This document shows, one piece after another, positions 12,041 to 22,040 of a stretch of DNA of 64,000 nt. Origin of the DNA: Micromonospora sp. Llam0 (lineage in GTDB: Bacteria > Actinomycetota > Actinomycetes > Mycobacteriales > Micromonosporaceae); assembly GCF_003751085.1 (NCBI RefSeq), contig NZ_RJJY01000002.1, positions 1,054,001-1,118,000 of the forward strand. The letters are read 5' to 3'. A program made the position numbers and the translations under genes. The notes beneath the pieces were generated by a model. That model was given only the letters and a program-made list of their open reading frames with translations. It was not told where the DNA came from and made no database searches. Position 1 is the stretch's first letter; each line of letters begins with the position of its first letter.

Positions 12041-12120
12041 GCTGGTCGCTCCTCGGGGTCGTGGCACGACCCCGACGGTGTGGGGTCGCACGTTCCGACC
12101 ATAGCCAGTCGGCGGGCGGC

Positions 12121-12723
12121 TCACCGCCGGGTCGGCAGCGGAACGTCCGGGTATCGCAGCGCGGTGAGGCCCGCCTCGGCGGCGGCCTGCACGTTCTCCG
12201 GCCGATCGTCGACGAAGGTGACCCGGTGGGCAGGCGCGCCGAGCCGGTGCAGCAACGCCGCGAAGATCGCCGGATCGGGTTTGATCAGCGCCAGCCGGCA
12301 GCTGAACAGCCGGTGGTGGAACACCCCCGCCCAGTCGGCCGCGTCGATCGCCGTGGCGATGGACGCGGGGGCGTTGGACAACAGCGCCAGGCCGTGTCCG
12401 TCGGCGGCCAGGTCGGTGACGAGCTCGACGGTACGTGGATTCAGCTGCGACCAGCTGGCGATGTCGGCCCGGTCCAGTTCGGCCACGAGCGGATCGTCGG
12501 CGGGCAGCGGCCGACCGACCACGTGGCTCCAGTAGCGGTCGGCCGGCCAGCCGGCGTCGTAGGCGTCCCGGTGCCGCCAGTACCCCTCGTCGAAGGTGGC
12601 CTGCGGCAGCCCGGCCAGCTCGGCCATGGCGGCCACCGCGGCCGGCGGCTGCGGCAGCGAGATGACCTGGCCGTAGTCGAAGACCAGCCAGTCCCGGACG
12701 GCGCCGCTGGGCCGGCCGGTCAC
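12121..12723 (-). CDS. HAD-superfamily hydrolase (HAD-IA type)
   Basis: Haloacid-dehalogenase-like hydrolase, 200 residues. Motif I is VFDYGQVI, with the nucleophile Asp but Gly in place of the usual second Asp, as in the GGV subgroup. Motif II is LLSNAP, motif III the Lys in IKPDPAIF, and motif [14 protein letters not shown]. This subgroup contains phosphatases and dehalogenases; the substrate is unknown. The GTG start overlaps the stop of the upstream GGDEF-EAL gene as GTGA, so translation is coupled to it. Confidence 0.85.
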   Translation of the reverse strand: MTGRPSGAVRDWLVFDYGQVISLPQPPAAVAAMAELAGLPQATFDEGYWRHRDAYDAGWPADRYWSHVVGRPLPADDPLVAELDRADIASWSQLNPRTVELVTDLAADGHGLALLSNAPASIATAIDAADWAGVFHHRLFSCRLALIKPDPAIFAALLHRLGAPAHRVTFVDDRPENVQAAAEAGLTALRYPDVPLPTRR

Positions 12724-15308
12724 GACGCACCGTCCGCGCGCAGCGGATAGATCTGGGCCTGCGCGGAGTCCGCCAGGGAGCGGAGCACCGCGAGCACCTT
12801 GTCGGCGGGCATCGGCTTGAAGAAGTGGTAGCCCTGCGCGGCGGCACAGCCGAGGGCGGCCAGGGTGGCCCGTTGGTCGGCGGTCTCCACACCCTCGGCG
12901 ACCACCCGCAGGCCCATCTCGCGGCCCAGCCGGACGGTGTGCCGCACGATGGCGGCGTCGCGTGGCGAGTCGGCCATCCGGACCACGAAGGACCGGTCGA
13001 CCTTCAGCTCGTCGACGGTGACCCGGGTCAGGAAGGCCAGCGAGGAGAACCCGGTGCCGAAGTCGTCGACGGCGAGCTGGACGCCCATCTCCCGGAGGCT
13101 GGCCAGCACCTCGTCGATGATCTCCAGCTCGCTCATCACCACCGTCTCGGTGATCTCCAGCACCAACCGGTGGGCCGGGACCTGGTGGCGGCGCAGCAGC
13201 TCGCCGATCTCGGCCGGCAGCTGCGGGTCGAGCAGACTCCGGGCCGAGACGTTGACCGAGATCGGTACGTCGATGCCGTGTACCGCCCACTCGGCGGCGG
13301 CCGACAACGCCCGGTCGACGACGTACCGGGTGAACGGGGCGAGCAGCTCGCTGCCCTCGACCGCTCTGACGAAGTGGACCGGGGTGAGCCGGCCGCGGCG
13401 CGGATGCCGCCACCGGATCAGCGCCTCCACCCCGGTCGGCCCGCCGGTGGCGAGGTCGACCGCCGGTTGCAGGGCCAGTTCGAGCTGGTCGTCGACGTCC
13501 AGCGCGGCGCGCAGTTCGGCCAGCAGCGCCAACTGGTCGGTGTTGGCGGCGTCCTTCGCGCTGTCGTAGCCGGCGACGCTGCCGCCGATCGCCTTCGCCT
13601 GACTCATCGCGATGTTCGCCCGACGAAGCAGTTCGTTCATGTCGGCGGTGCCGGCACCGGCGACCACCACGCCGAGTGCGCCTTCGACCGACATCCGCAC
13701 ACCGGCGACCTCGGTCGGCTCGGCCAGCATCGCGGTGATCTCGCGGGCCCGGCGCATCGCCACCCCGGTCGGCGAGGTCCGCTCGACGCAACCGGCCGCC
13801 GCCGGGCTCAGCGACGTCAGGAGCAGGGCGAACTCGTCGTTGCCGAGCCGGCCGAGCAGCTCGCCGGGGCGGAGCCGGTCGCTGAGCCGCCGGGCGGCGG
13901 ACTGCAGCAGCTCGTCACCGGCGGCGTTGCCCAGGGTGTCGTTGACCTCTTTGAAGCCCTTGATGTCGAGCAGCAGCAGAGCGACCGGATGATCATGCTC
14001 CAGCCGGTGCAGGGCGACGTCGCCCTTGGTGAGCAGCGCCGCCCGGTTGAGCAGCTCGGTCACCGGATCGTGCATCGACCGGTGCAAGGTCCGGTCGGTG
14101 AGGTGGCGCAGTGCCCGGTCGGTGGCCGCGTCGTGCAGGGCCGCGGCGAGCGCGTCACCGAAGGCGGAGAGCGCGTTGCGGTCCCGGGACCTCGGCATGG
14201 TGCTGGCCGGCAGGTGGATCCGCAGCTCGCCGACGGCGGTCCGGCCGACCGTGAGCGGGTGGACGAGCATCTGGTCGGTGGCGTCGTCGGCGACGTCCTC
14301 AGCCGCCGCGACGGGGTCGACGGGGTCGGCCGGCGGCTCCGACCGGCGCAACCCGCCATCGGCGTCGCCGACGTAGCGCCACAGCCTGCCGCCGGCCTGC
14401 CGCACGTCGATCTCGACGCGCTCGGCGCCGAACAGGGCGAGCCCGCCGGCGACCCCGGCACCGACGACGGCCGGCTCGTCGAGCTGGTTGAGCGCCCGGG
14501 TCGCCCGGGCGAACTCCTGCCAGGCCCGACGCTCGTCCTCGACCCGCAGCCGGTGTCCGTAGGTCTGCTGCAGCAGCCACAGCGCTGGGGGCAGCAGCAG
14601 CAGCCAACGCGGATCGTGGCCGAGCATCCCGACCGTGACCAGCCCGACCAGGACGTTGCCGACGAACATCAACAGCTTGTTGCGCAGCACGTGCAGCAGG
14701 GTGGCACCGAACGGCCGGCCGTGCCGCAGCGACAGGGCGACCGTGGCCAGGGCGGCGGTGATCAGCAGATAGACCAGCCCGCCGAGCAGCATGGCGGCGG
14801 CGAGCAGCGGGGTGAGCTGCTCGGCGTACGGGTCGGCGACCGCCCGGGCGGCGACGCCGGCCGCCGCGACGGCGACGGTCAACGACGCGGTGACCCGGAG
14901 AATCTCCGGCACGGTACGGGACTCGGAGAAGACCGACAGCAGGGTCCAGGCGATACCCACGCCGACGGCGGCGGCGGCCGGCAGCCAGCCGACCGGGAGG
15001 ACGTAGAGCCCGACGATGAGGGCGGCCTCGCCCCAGGTGAAGCTGACCGTGCCGGTGCCGATGCGGAACCGCAGTCGGGCGAGTTGTGCGACGCCGAGCA
15101 GTGCCGCGACGATCGCGAACCCGGCCGGGGCCGGGAGTGCCGACGCCTGCGGGGCCGACCCGGTGAGCAGCCCGATGGCGATGGTGGCGACGGCGGCCAC
15201 ACCGACGGCGACGGTGAAGACGGGCAGCCGCCACTGGCCTCCGCCGTCCAGGGCTTCGGTCGTCGCTTCGTACGCGGTCGCAGCCGGTTCCGGCCGCGCC
15301 GGCGTCAC
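12720..15308 (-). CDS. Membrane-anchored GGDEF-EAL protein (c-di-GMP turnover)
   Basis: An 862-residue protein. Residues about 30-250 form six to eight membrane helices, followed by a GAF-like linker, a GGDEF domain (about 405-580) and an EAL domain (about 595-850). The GGDEF signature reads RLGNDEF, with Asn for the second Gly, so cyclase activity is doubtful. The EAL domain keeps EAL, NVSARS, EITETV, DDFGTG and the KVDRSF lysine, so phosphodiesterase activity is likely. Hydrolysis of c-di-GMP would affect development via BldD in actinomycetes (established in Streptomyces). The GTG start has GGGAG seven bases upstream. It has a long, strongly folded 5' leader. Confidence 0.9.
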   Translation of the reverse strand: MTPARPEPAATAYEATTEALDGGGQWRLPVFTVAVGVAAVATIAIGLLTGSAPQASALPAPAGFAIVAALLGVAQLARLRFRIGTGTVSFTWGEAALIVGLYVLPVGWLPAAAAVGVGIAWTLLSVFSESRTVPEILRVTASLTVAVAAAGVAARAVADPYAEQLTPLLAAAMLLGGLVYLLITAALATVALSLRHGRPFGATLLHVLRNKLLMFVGNVLVGLVTVGMLGHDPRWLLLLPPALWLLQQTYGHRLRVEDERRAWQEFARATRALNQLDEPAVVGAGVAGGLALFGAERVEIDVRQAGGRLWRYVGDADGGLRRSEPPADPVDPVAAAEDVADDATDQMLVHPLTVGRTAVGELRIHLPASTMPRSRDRNALSAFGDALAAALHDAATDRALRHLTDRTLHRSMHDPVTELLNRAALLTKGDVALHRLEHDHPVALLLLDIKGFKEVNDTLGNAAGDELLQSAARRLSDRLRPGELLGRLGNDEFALLLTSLSPAAAGCVERTSPTGVAMRRAREITAMLAEPTEVAGVRMSVEGALGVVVAGAGTADMNELLRRANIAMSQAKAIGGSVAGYDSAKDAANTDQLALLAELRAALDVDDQLELALQPAVDLATGGPTGVEALIRWRHPRRGRLTPVHFVRAVEGSELLAPFTRYVVDRALSAAAEWAVHGIDVPISVNVSARSLLDPQLPAEIGELLRRHQVPAHRLVLEITETVVMSELEIIDEVLASLREMGVQLAVDDFGTGFSSLAFLTRVTVDELKVDRSFVVRMADSPRDAAIVRHTVRLGREMGLRVVAEGVETADQRATLAALGCAAAQGYHFFKPMPADKVLAVLRSLADSAQAQIYPLRADGAS

Positions 15309-15578
15309 GGGTCACTCCCGGTGACCGCCGGGCCGTGGACCGATGCCCGGCGCGGACGACCGACCATGATGAGCATCCCTCGCGTCCGTTCCGTACGACC
15401 AGGGACGACAGCTGTCCGATCCATGGTCGCCCCTTTCCGCGCGCGGTCGGAGGAACTGAAGGTCCCCGGCGGAAGGCTAAGCCAAAGCCGATTCCGGCAA
15501 CAGGGGCCACTGGGCCGGTTTACCGGCGGAGGCCCACTGGAGGGGAGAAAAGTCCCTGGTGAGAGCGCATGTAAGCGG
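15309..15578 (-). other. 270-bp leader of the GGDEF-EAL gene, rich in hairpins; no gene seen
   Basis: No convincing ORF lies here. Read on the minus strand, the sequence can fold into several stems: GCCGG-TAAA-CCGGC (15508-15521) inside a GGGCC/GGCCC stem, GCCG-GAAT-CGGC (15486-15497), and CTTCCGC pairing with GCGGAAAG further downstream. I could not fit it to the c-di-GMP-I, c-di-AMP or cobalamin riboswitch consensus. Confidence 0.4.
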
Positions 15579-15583
15579 TTACA
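15570..15583. promoter_or_regulatory. LacI/cre-like palindrome TGTAAGCGGTTACA
   Basis: This 14-bp near-perfect palindrome differs by one base from TGTAAGCGCTTACA, the classic LacI/CcpA-type operator core. It overlaps the stop codon of the small membrane protein gene and lies at the upstream end of the GGDEF-EAL leader. Binding is inferred only from sequence. Confidence 0.4.
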
Positions 15584-15836
15584 AAGGGGATCCTGGACGC
15601 GAGTCGCCTTCTGTCGGATCAAGGACATTGCGTTCGGCCGACGCCGACCCGCCGCCCGGCGCCGCGTCGTCGAACCGCTCGGGCAGCCGACGCAGCCGGG
15701 CGTTCATGTTCCGGATCAGGAACACCGTCGCGGCGGCGAGCAGCAGGAGCAGGAACAGTCCCATCGGCCCGGCCAGACCACCGCTGCGGGTGTCCCCGAA
15801 GTTGTTCACCGCCAGGACATGGACAGCACTCAGCAC
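15579..15836 (-). CDS. Small single-pass membrane protein (Rv1083-like position)
   Basis: An 85-residue protein with one clear membrane helix (about residues 22-42, GLAGPMGLFLLLLLAAATVF), followed by a basic stop-transfer (RNMNARLRRLPERFD) and a hydrophilic tail. The GTG start is preceded by AGAGGGG. It lies directly downstream of mca on the same strand with 51 bp between, as the small protein Rv1083 lies beside mca in M. tuberculosis. The function is unknown. Confidence 0.7.
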   Translation of the reverse strand: MLSAVHVLAVNNFGDTRSGGLAGPMGLFLLLLLAAATVFLIRNMNARLRRLPERFDDAAPGGGSASAERNVLDPTEGDSRPGSPL

Positions 15837-15887
15837 GATCGGACCCCTCTGCGTCGCTGACGTCGACTACACGTTACGCCCGGTGGA

Positions 15888-16772
15888 TCAGGAGCGGCCG
15901 AGCCCCTCACGAATCCCGGCAAACAGGTCGGATTCCGGCTTCGGGCTCTCGACGAACGACCGGACCAACTCGAAATCCTCGGTCGGCCAGGCCTGCCGCT
16001 GCACCTCCATCGGCACCTGGAACCAGAAGCCGTCCGGATCGACCTGGGTGGCGTGTGCGCGCAACGCGTCGTCGCGGACCGGGAAGTAGTCGGCGCAGTC
16101 GACCCGGGTGGTGATCCGGTCGCCCTTGTCCGGGCGCTCCTCCCACCGGTCCATCCACTCCTGGTACGGCGACTCCCGACCGATCGCGAGCATCCCCTCG
16201 TGCAGCGCGAGAATCCGCGCCTTGGTGAAGCTCATGCAGTAGTACAGCTTCAACGGCTGCCACGGCTCACCACCGACACCCGGGTAGCGGGCCGGGTCAC
16301 CGGCCGCCTCGAACGCGGCGACGCTGACCCGGTTGCACATGATGTGGTCCGGGTGCGGATAACCGCCGTCCTCGTCGTAGGTGGTCACCACGTGCGGACG
16401 GAACTCCCGCATCAACCGCACCAGCGGCCCGGCCGCCTCCTCCAGCGGCTCCAGGGCGAAACACCCGTCCGGCAGCGGCGGCAGCGGGTCGCCCTCGGGC
16501 AGCCCCGAGTCGACGAAGCCCAACCAGGCCTGCTCGACGCCGAGGATCGCCCGGGCGGCGTCCATCTCGGCCCGGCGGATCTCGGCAATGTTCTCCCAGA
16601 CGTCCGGCCGGTCGAGTTTCGGGTTCAGCACGCTGCCCCGCTCCCCGCCGGTGCAGGTCACCACCAGCACCTGGGCGCCTTCCGCGACGTACCGGGCCAT
16701 CGTCGCGGCACCCTTGCTGGACTCGTCGTCCGGATGGGCGTGCACCGCCATCAGACGCAGTTGCTCAGCCAA
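15888..16772 (-). CDS. mca: Mycothiol S-conjugate amidase
   Basis: Zinc metalloamidase of the LmbE/PIG-L family (294 residues) that cleaves mycothiol S-conjugates so that the mercapturate is exported, detoxifying electrophiles and antibiotics. The metal site is AHPDDE (residues about 11-16) plus HPDHI, and the family-typical CTGGERG follows. I chose TTG at 16772 ([18 protein letters not shown]) because GGGAG lies eight bases upstream and the length matches characterised Mca. It is divergent from the DUF4307 gene. Confidence 0.93.
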   Translation of the reverse strand: MAEQLRLMAVHAHPDDESSKGAATMARYVAEGAQVLVVTCTGGERGSVLNPKLDRPDVWENIAEIRRAEMDAARAILGVEQAWLGFVDSGLPEGDPLPPLPDGCFALEPLEEAAGPLVRLMREFRPHVVTTYDEDGGYPHPDHIMCNRVSVAAFEAAGDPARYPGVGGEPWQPLKLYYCMSFTKARILALHEGMLAIGRESPYQEWMDRWEERPDKGDRITTRVDCADYFPVRDDALRAHATQVDPDGFWFQVPMEVQRQAWPTEDFELVRSFVESPKPESDLFAGIREGLGRS

Positions 16773-16900
16773 CGAAAACGCTCCCTCATCCCGTGCCTGA
16801 CATCCCCTGCCGGCGGCGTCCGGGCCCGGCTGCGACAATGGGGCCCGTCGACCATTCTCGCCGACCGCACCGACACGTCCGCCAAGGAGTTCCGTCCCGG

Positions 16901-17335
16901 GTGACCGACACGTCCGCCACAACCGCACCGACCGCCGCCATGTTCCCACCCGGGCGGTACGGCCGGCGACGCGCGCCCCGAGTGCGCCGGCCGTGGCTCG
17001 TCGCGCTGCTCACGGCGGTGGCGGTGCTGGTCGGGACGGCGATCGCCGGCCGGCTGTACACGCTCTACGGCGACCCGCTGCACCAGCCCGAGGTGATCAC
17101 CTACACCGAGGCCACCGAGGCCGGGATCACCATCGACTTCGCCGTCACGGTGCCCCCCGGCGGGGCGACGACCTGCCTGGTCAGGGCCCGATCGCGGGAC
17201 GGGGCGGAGGTGGGCCGGTCCGAGGTGACCGTCCGGGCCGAACCGGGCGAACGACACGTCCGCACCACGTACCGACTGGCCACCGAACGGGTCGCGTTCC
17301 TGGGCGAGGTGCCACGCTGCCGACCCGCCGACTGA
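16901..17335 (+). CDS. DUF4307 membrane protein
   Basis: A 144-residue protein with the DUF4307 signature FPPGRYGRR near the N-terminus, one membrane helix (about residues 31-50) and an extracytoplasmic beta-rich domain with two Cys (TTCLVRARS and EVPRCRP) that could form a disulfide. GTG at 16901 is preceded by AAGGAG at 16884-16889. The family is almost always divergent from mca and upstream of greA in actinobacteria (Rv1081c in M. tuberculosis); its function is unknown. Confidence 0.85.
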   Translation: MTDTSATTAPTAAMFPPGRYGRRRAPRVRRPWLVALLTAVAVLVGTAIAGRLYTLYGDPLHQPEVITYTEATEAGITIDFAVTVPPGGATTCLVRARSRDGAEVGRSEVTVRAEPGERHVRTTYRLATERVAFLGEVPRCRPAD

Positions 17336-17489
17336 CCAGCCGACCGTGACCCTCGCCACACCCACCGGGGCGGGTGGCGAGCCGGCGGCCGGCACACCCG
17401 GGCCGTTGCAACCCCGGTACCTCGGTGCGGATCGCTGGTACGTTGGTAGTTCGACCTCGACCGCCCGCAAGCCCACAAGGAGATCGTCT

Positions 17490-17990
17490 GTGTCCACGAC
17501 CGACCGCGAGGCGCCCACCACCTGGCTGTCCCAGGACGCTTACGACCGGCTCCAGGCCGAGCTCAACGAGCTGATCGCCGGACGGACGGCGATGGCCGCC
17601 GAAATCAACGCCCGTCGGGAGGAAGGCGACCTGCGGGAGAACGGCGGGTACCACGCCGCCCGCGAGGAGCAGGGCAAGCAGGAGGCACGGATCCGCTACC
17701 TGCAGGAGCTGCTGCGTACCGCCAAGGTCGGCGAGGCACCGAACGCGGACAGCGTCGCGCCCGGCACGGTCGTCACGATCCACTTTGACGACGACCCCGC
17801 CGACACCGAGACCTTCCTGCTCGGCTCCCGGGAGATCTCCTCGACGACCGAGCTGACCGTCTACAGCCCGGAGTCCGCGCTCGGTCAGGCCATCCTGGGC
17901 AGCCGGCAGGGTCAGACGGTGACCTACACCGCGCCGAGCGGCGCGGACATCAAGGTCACCGTCGACAAGTTCGAGCCCTTCGCCGGCTGA
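17490..17990 (+). CDS. greA: Transcription elongation factor GreA
   Basis: GreA, 166 residues, which stimulates RNA polymerase to cleave backtracked transcripts. The N-terminal coiled coil carries the acidic tip EEGDLRENGGYHAAREEQ, and the C-terminal FKBP-like domain ends VTVDKFEPFAG. The GTG start is preceded by AAGGAG with a seven-base spacer. It lies 154 bp after the DUF4307 gene on the same strand and converges with ilvA. Confidence 0.95.
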   Translation: MSTTDREAPTTWLSQDAYDRLQAELNELIAGRTAMAAEINARREEGDLRENGGYHAAREEQGKQEARIRYLQELLRTAKVGEAPNADSVAPGTVVTIHFDDDPADTETFLLGSREISSTTELTVYSPESALGQAILGSRQGQTVTYTAPSGADIKVTVDKFEPFAG

Positions 17991-18035
17991 ATTCGCGGCC
18001 GCCGTGGCGGCGGTGGGTCAGTCAGCGGGGACGGG

Positions 18036-19256
18036 TCAGTCAGCGGTGGCGAACGCCACCTGGTAGCCGCGATCACGGAGCACCTCGACCAACTCGGTCG
18101 AGTGCTCCGGTCCGCGGGTCTCCACCGACAGGCCGACTTGGACCTCACCCAACCGCAGGTGCGGGTTGCGCCGCTGATGATCGACGTCGACCACGTTCGC
18201 CCGCCGCTCGGCGATCAGCGCCAGCAGCGCGGCCAGCTCGCCGGGCCGATCGCCGCACCGCACGGTGAACCGCAGGTACCGGCCAGCTGCGGCCAGGCCG
18301 TACTCGATCACCCGCAACAGCAGCAACGGGTCTACGTTGCCGCCGGACAGCACCGCGACCGTCGGGGTGGACGGCCGCACCGCGCCGGACAGCAACGCCG
18401 CCACCGCGGCCGAACCGGCCGGTTCGACCACCTGCTTGCCCCGCTCCAGCAGCATCAGCAGCGCCCGTGACAGGTCCTCCTCGGTGACCGTCACGATCTC
18501 GTCGACCAACGTGCTGACGTGCGCGAAGGTCAGGTCGCCGGGGCGTCCCACGGCGATGCCGTCGGCGATCGTACGGTAGTCGGCCAACCGCACCGGGGCG
18601 CCGGCGGCCAGCGACGGCGGGTACGCGGCCGCGCTGTCCGCCTGCACGCCGATCACCCGTACGTCCGGGCGCAGCGCCTTGACCACCACCGCGATCCCGG
18701 AGATCAGCCCGCCGCCACCCACCGCCGTGACGATGGTGGTGACCTCTGGGCACTGCTCCAGGATCTCCAGCGCCACGGTGCCCTGACCGGCGATGACGTC
18801 CGGATGGTCGAACGGGTGGATGAGCACCGCGCCGGTACGGTCGGCGAACTCCCGGGCCGCCTCCAACGCCTCGTCCACGGTGGCACCGGCGAACTCGACC
18901 TCGGCGCCGTACCTTCTGGTCGCGGCGACCTTCGGCAACGGCGCGCCGGTCGGCATGAACACCGTCGCCCCGATGTCCAGCAGCCCGGCGGCGAGTGCCA
19001 CGCCCTGGGCGTGGTTGCCGGCGCTGGCCGCGACCACCCCGCGCCGCCGCTGCCGCTCGGTCAGCCGGGAGATCCGCAGGTACGCGCCCCGCACCTTGTA
19101 GGAGCCGGCCCGCTGCAGGTTCTCGCACTTCAACCACACCGGACCGCCGAGCAGGGCGGTCAACGGCCGGGACGGCTCCAGTGGAGTCACCCGTACCACG
19201 TCCGCCAGGACGTCCCGGGCGGCCAGGACGTCCGGCAGTCCGACCAGTTCCGTCAT
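18036..19256 (-). CDS. ilvA: Threonine ammonia-lyase (threonine deaminase)
   Basis: PLP-dependent fold type II enzyme (406 residues) that deaminates threonine to 2-oxobutanoate, the first step to isoleucine. The PLP lysine is in GSYKVRGA (about residue 53), SAGNHAQG binds the substrate carboxylate and VGGGGLISG the phosphate. A C-terminal ACT-like domain (from about residue 330) would give allosteric control. Its ATG overlaps the stop of the upstream amidase gene by four bases (ATGA), so the two are translationally coupled. Confidence 0.93.
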   Translation of the reverse strand: MTELVGLPDVLAARDVLADVVRVTPLEPSRPLTALLGGPVWLKCENLQRAGSYKVRGAYLRISRLTERQRRRGVVAASAGNHAQGVALAAGLLDIGATVFMPTGAPLPKVAATRRYGAEVEFAGATVDEALEAAREFADRTGAVLIHPFDHPDVIAGQGTVALEILEQCPEVTTIVTAVGGGGLISGIAVVVKALRPDVRVIGVQADSAAAYPPSLAAGAPVRLADYRTIADGIAVGRPGDLTFAHVSTLVDEIVTVTEEDLSRALLMLLERGKQVVEPAGSAAVAALLSGAVRPSTPTVAVLSGGNVDPLLLLRVIEYGLAAAGRYLRFTVRCGDRPGELAALLALIAERRANVVDVDHQRRNPHLRLGEVQVGLSVETRGPEHSTELVEVLRDRGYQVAFATAD

Positions 19257-20644
19257 ACCGTGCTGTCCACTCTAGGCCACGACGGGGCGTGCCGGGGCCA
19301 CGGTGCCATCATCTCCAGCTGGCCGGCCACGGCGAGCAGCAGCAGCTCCGAGCCGGGCGGCCCGACCAGTTGGACCCCGACCGGCAGGCCGTCCGGGCGC
19401 AGCCCGGCCGGCGCCACCAACGCGGGCAGGCCGGCCATGTTCCACGGCGCGGCGTACGGGGCGTACCGCACGCAGCTCCACATGTTCGCCGCCCAGGACC
19501 GGCGCGCCCAGCTGGTCGCGGCCGGCGGGGTGCTGGCCAGCGCCGGGGTCAGCAGCACGTCGGCGCGCTGATCGGTGAAGAACCCGGTCATCCGGTCCCG
19601 CCAGGCGGTCCGGTCGGCTTCCCGGACGTACCCACGTCGTTGTGCCCACCGGCCGAGCGCGACGTGCCGGCGGGTCCGTGGCTGCAGGTCCCGGCCGCCG
19701 GCCCGGCCGGCGGCGGCGTCCTCGGCCGCGGCGGCGAACCAGGTGGACAGCCCGCGCAGCCCCAGCGAGGCCGGATAGTGCAGCTCGGTGCCGACCACGT
19801 CGTGGCCGGCCTCGGTGAGCCGGCGCGCCGTCGCCGCCACCGCGTCCCGGTTGGCCGCGTCGGCCCGCAGCCCGGCCACCGGCGAGGTGAGCGAGACCGC
19901 CACCCGCAGCCGGCCCGGCTGGACCAGCTTCTCCGGTCGCCGGCCGGCGAGCACCGCGAAGCCGGTCGCGGCGTCCGCCACGCAGGTCGTCAGGATGCCG
20001 TGCTCGGTGAGGCCGAACCAGTCCTCGGTACCGAGTTGTCGCGGAACCACGTCGCGGCCCGGCTTGAGCCCGAGCAGGCCACAGCAGGCGGCCGGGATCC
20101 GGATCGAGCCGAATCCGTCGTTGCCGTGTGCGATCGGCACCATGCCGCTGGCCACCGCGGCAGCCGCGCCGCCGGAGGAACCACCCGGGGTGCGTGACAG
20201 CTGCCAGGGGTTGCGGCTGGTCGCCGTGGCGTCGTCGGTGGTCGCCCAGAGCCCGAGCTCCGGCATCCGGGTGACCCCGACGACGACCGCGCCGGCACCG
20301 CGCATCCGGCGGACGATCTCGTGGTCGTGTTCGGCCACCGGGGTCCGCGCGGCGGCCGATCCGCGCCAGGTCGGCAGCCCGGCGACCGGGGTGTTCTCCT
20401 TGATCGCCACTGGCACCCCGGCGAGTGGCAGGTTCGCCAGGTCCTCCTGCTCGTCGACCTTCTCCGCTTCGACGATGGCCTCGCCGCCGCGGACCGCCCG
20501 GAAGGCGGACAGCTCCGGGTCGGCTCGGGCGATGTGGTCGAGATGGTCGGCAACGACCCGGGTCGCCGAGGTGTCACCCCGGCGTACGGCCCGGGCGATC
20601 TGCCGGGCGGTGGTTCCGACCCAGGTCGGTACGATGTCGTGCAC
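19253..20644 (-). CDS. Amidase signature family hydrolase
   Basis: A 463-residue amidase with the Ser-cisSer-Lys triad visible: Lys in PVAIKEN, cis-Ser in TPGGSSGGAAAAVASG and the nucleophile Ser in GNDGFGSIRIPA. It hydrolyses an unidentified amide; the GatA-type GlnRS context is absent, so it is probably a stand-alone amidase. The GTG start has GGAGG five bases upstream. Coupling to ilvA by ATGA overlap suggests shared expression, although no pathway link is known to me. Confidence 0.85.
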   Translation of the reverse strand: MHDIVPTWVGTTARQIARAVRRGDTSATRVVADHLDHIARADPELSAFRAVRGGEAIVEAEKVDEQEDLANLPLAGVPVAIKENTPVAGLPTWRGSAAARTPVAEHDHEIVRRMRGAGAVVVGVTRMPELGLWATTDDATATSRNPWQLSRTPGGSSGGAAAAVASGMVPIAHGNDGFGSIRIPAACCGLLGLKPGRDVVPRQLGTEDWFGLTEHGILTTCVADAATGFAVLAGRRPEKLVQPGRLRVAVSLTSPVAGLRADAANRDAVAATARRLTEAGHDVVGTELHYPASLGLRGLSTWFAAAAEDAAAGRAGGRDLQPRTRRHVALGRWAQRRGYVREADRTAWRDRMTGFFTDQRADVLLTPALASTPPAATSWARRSWAANMWSCVRYAPYAAPWNMAGLPALVAPAGLRPDGLPVGVQLVGPPGSELLLLAVAGQLEMMAPWPRHAPSWPRVDSTV

Positions 20645-20760
20645 GGCACCTCCAGGCAGCCGGTACGCGGTTCGCGTCGCTGTGCGGACCCGTCGCCGGA
20701 CCCGCCCGGTGTCGGGCCGGCCCGGGGTGGGCCCGCCCGTCGGATCTCGCCGACGGATCC

Positions 20761-21903
20761 TCAGCCGAGCGCCTGATCCAGGTCAGCCAGCAGGTCGTCC
20801 ACGGTTTCGATTCCGACAGACAGTCGCACGAGATCGCCGGGGACTTCAAGAGGCGAGCCGGCGGCGCTCGCGTGGGTCATCCGTCCAGGATGTTCGATCA
20901 ACGATTCGACCCCGCCGAGCGATTCGGCGAGTACGAACAGTCGGGCCCGGTTGCAGATCCGCACCGCTTCCGCCGCACCGCCGGCCGCCCGGAACGAGAC
21001 CATCCCACCGAACCGGCGCATCTGCTTGGCCGCCGTCTCGTGGCCGGGGTGGTCGCGGTGTCCGGGGTAGAGCACCTGGCGTACCGCCGGGTGCTGGTCG
21101 AGGAATTCGACGATCCGCTCGGCGTTGTCGCAGTGCCGTTCCATCCGTACGCCCAGGGTCTTGATCCCGCGCAGGGTGAGCCAGGCGTCGAAGGGCCCGT
21201 TCACCGCGCCCATGGCGTTCTGGTGGAAGGCCAGCTCGGCGGCGAGCTCCGGATCGTCGGTGACCAGCGCGCCACCGACCACGTCGGAGTGTCCACCGAG
21301 ATATTTGGTGGTGGAGTGGACCACCACGTCGGCACCGAGCGCCAGCGGCTGCTGCAGGTACGGCGAGGCGAAGGTGTTGTCCACCACGAGCCGCGCCGCG
21401 ACGTCGCGGGCCAGGGCGGCCAGTCCGGCGATGTCGGCGATGCCGAGCAGCGGGTTCGTCGGGGTTTCCGCCCAGATCATCCGGGTACGACCGGGTTGTA
21501 CCGCTGCCCGGACCGCGTCGACGTCGGAGATCCGCGCGGCGGTCCAGGTCAGTCCCCAGCGTTCGGCGACCTTGGCGAACAGCCGGAAGGTGCCGCCGTA
21601 CGCGTCGTCCGGAATGATCACGTGGTCGCCGGGCCGGCAGACGGTACGCAGCAGCGTGTCCTCAGCCGCCAGACCGCTGGCGAAGGCGAGCCCGGCCCGG
21701 CCCCCCTCGATCGCGGCCAGGCATTCCTGCAGCGCGTCCCGGGTCGGGTTGGCCGACCGGCTGTACTCGTACCCGGCCCGGGGCACGCCCACCTCATCCT
21801 GGGCGTACGTGCTGGTCTGGTGGATCGGCGGCACGACCGCTCCGGTCCGGGCCTCCGGCTCCTGCCCGGCGTGGATGGCGATCGTGTCGAACCCGTATGT
21901 CAT
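20761..21903 (-). CDS. metB: Cystathionine gamma-synthase
   Basis: Cys/Met-metabolism PLP enzyme (380 residues). It joins an activated homoserine with cysteine to give cystathionine; the reverse direction (gamma-lyase) cannot be excluded by sequence. The PLP lysine is in [11 protein letters not shown] (about residue 199), and AYGGTFRLF and NPTRDALQ are conserved. With the cystathionine beta-synthase gene 4 kb away it covers transsulfuration between methionine and cysteine, ultimately supplying cysteine for mycothiol. It is divergent from msrA. Confidence 0.9.
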   Translation of the reverse strand: MTYGFDTIAIHAGQEPEARTGAVVPPIHQTSTYAQDEVGVPRAGYEYSRSANPTRDALQECLAAIEGGRAGLAFASGLAAEDTLLRTVCRPGDHVIIPDDAYGGTFRLFAKVAERWGLTWTAARISDVDAVRAAVQPGRTRMIWAETPTNPLLGIADIAGLAALARDVAARLVVDNTFASPYLQQPLALGADVVVHSTTKYLGGHSDVVGGALVTDDPELAAELAFHQNAMGAVNGPFDAWLTLRGIKTLGVRMERHCDNAERIVEFLDQHPAVRQVLYPGHRDHPGHETAAKQMRRFGGMVSFRAAGGAAEAVRICNRARLFVLAESLGGVESLIEHPGRMTHASAAGSPLEVPGDLVRLSVGIETVDDLLADLDQALG

Positions 21904-22040
21904 GGCACGAGGCTAGGCCATCGGTCCGACCACCACCGCCGGTGGGACGGATGCCCACCCGACCTGCGGGTATCCCTGGCGGGAACGAGCCGGCCCCCGC
22001 CGGTGTTGTCCGAGAGGCCACGAACGAGAGGAGTCGCACG

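Noticed and set aside
15309..15578. c-di-GMP, c-di-AMP or cobalamin riboswitch upstream of the GGDEF-EAL gene
   Set aside because: The hairpins are clear, but the conserved loops and tetraloop/receptor of those classes are not present; it is kept only as an unclassified structured leader.
17406..17444. greA promoter with TTGCAA and TACGTT
   Set aside because: The spacing of 27 bp is too long for a sigma-A-type promoter.
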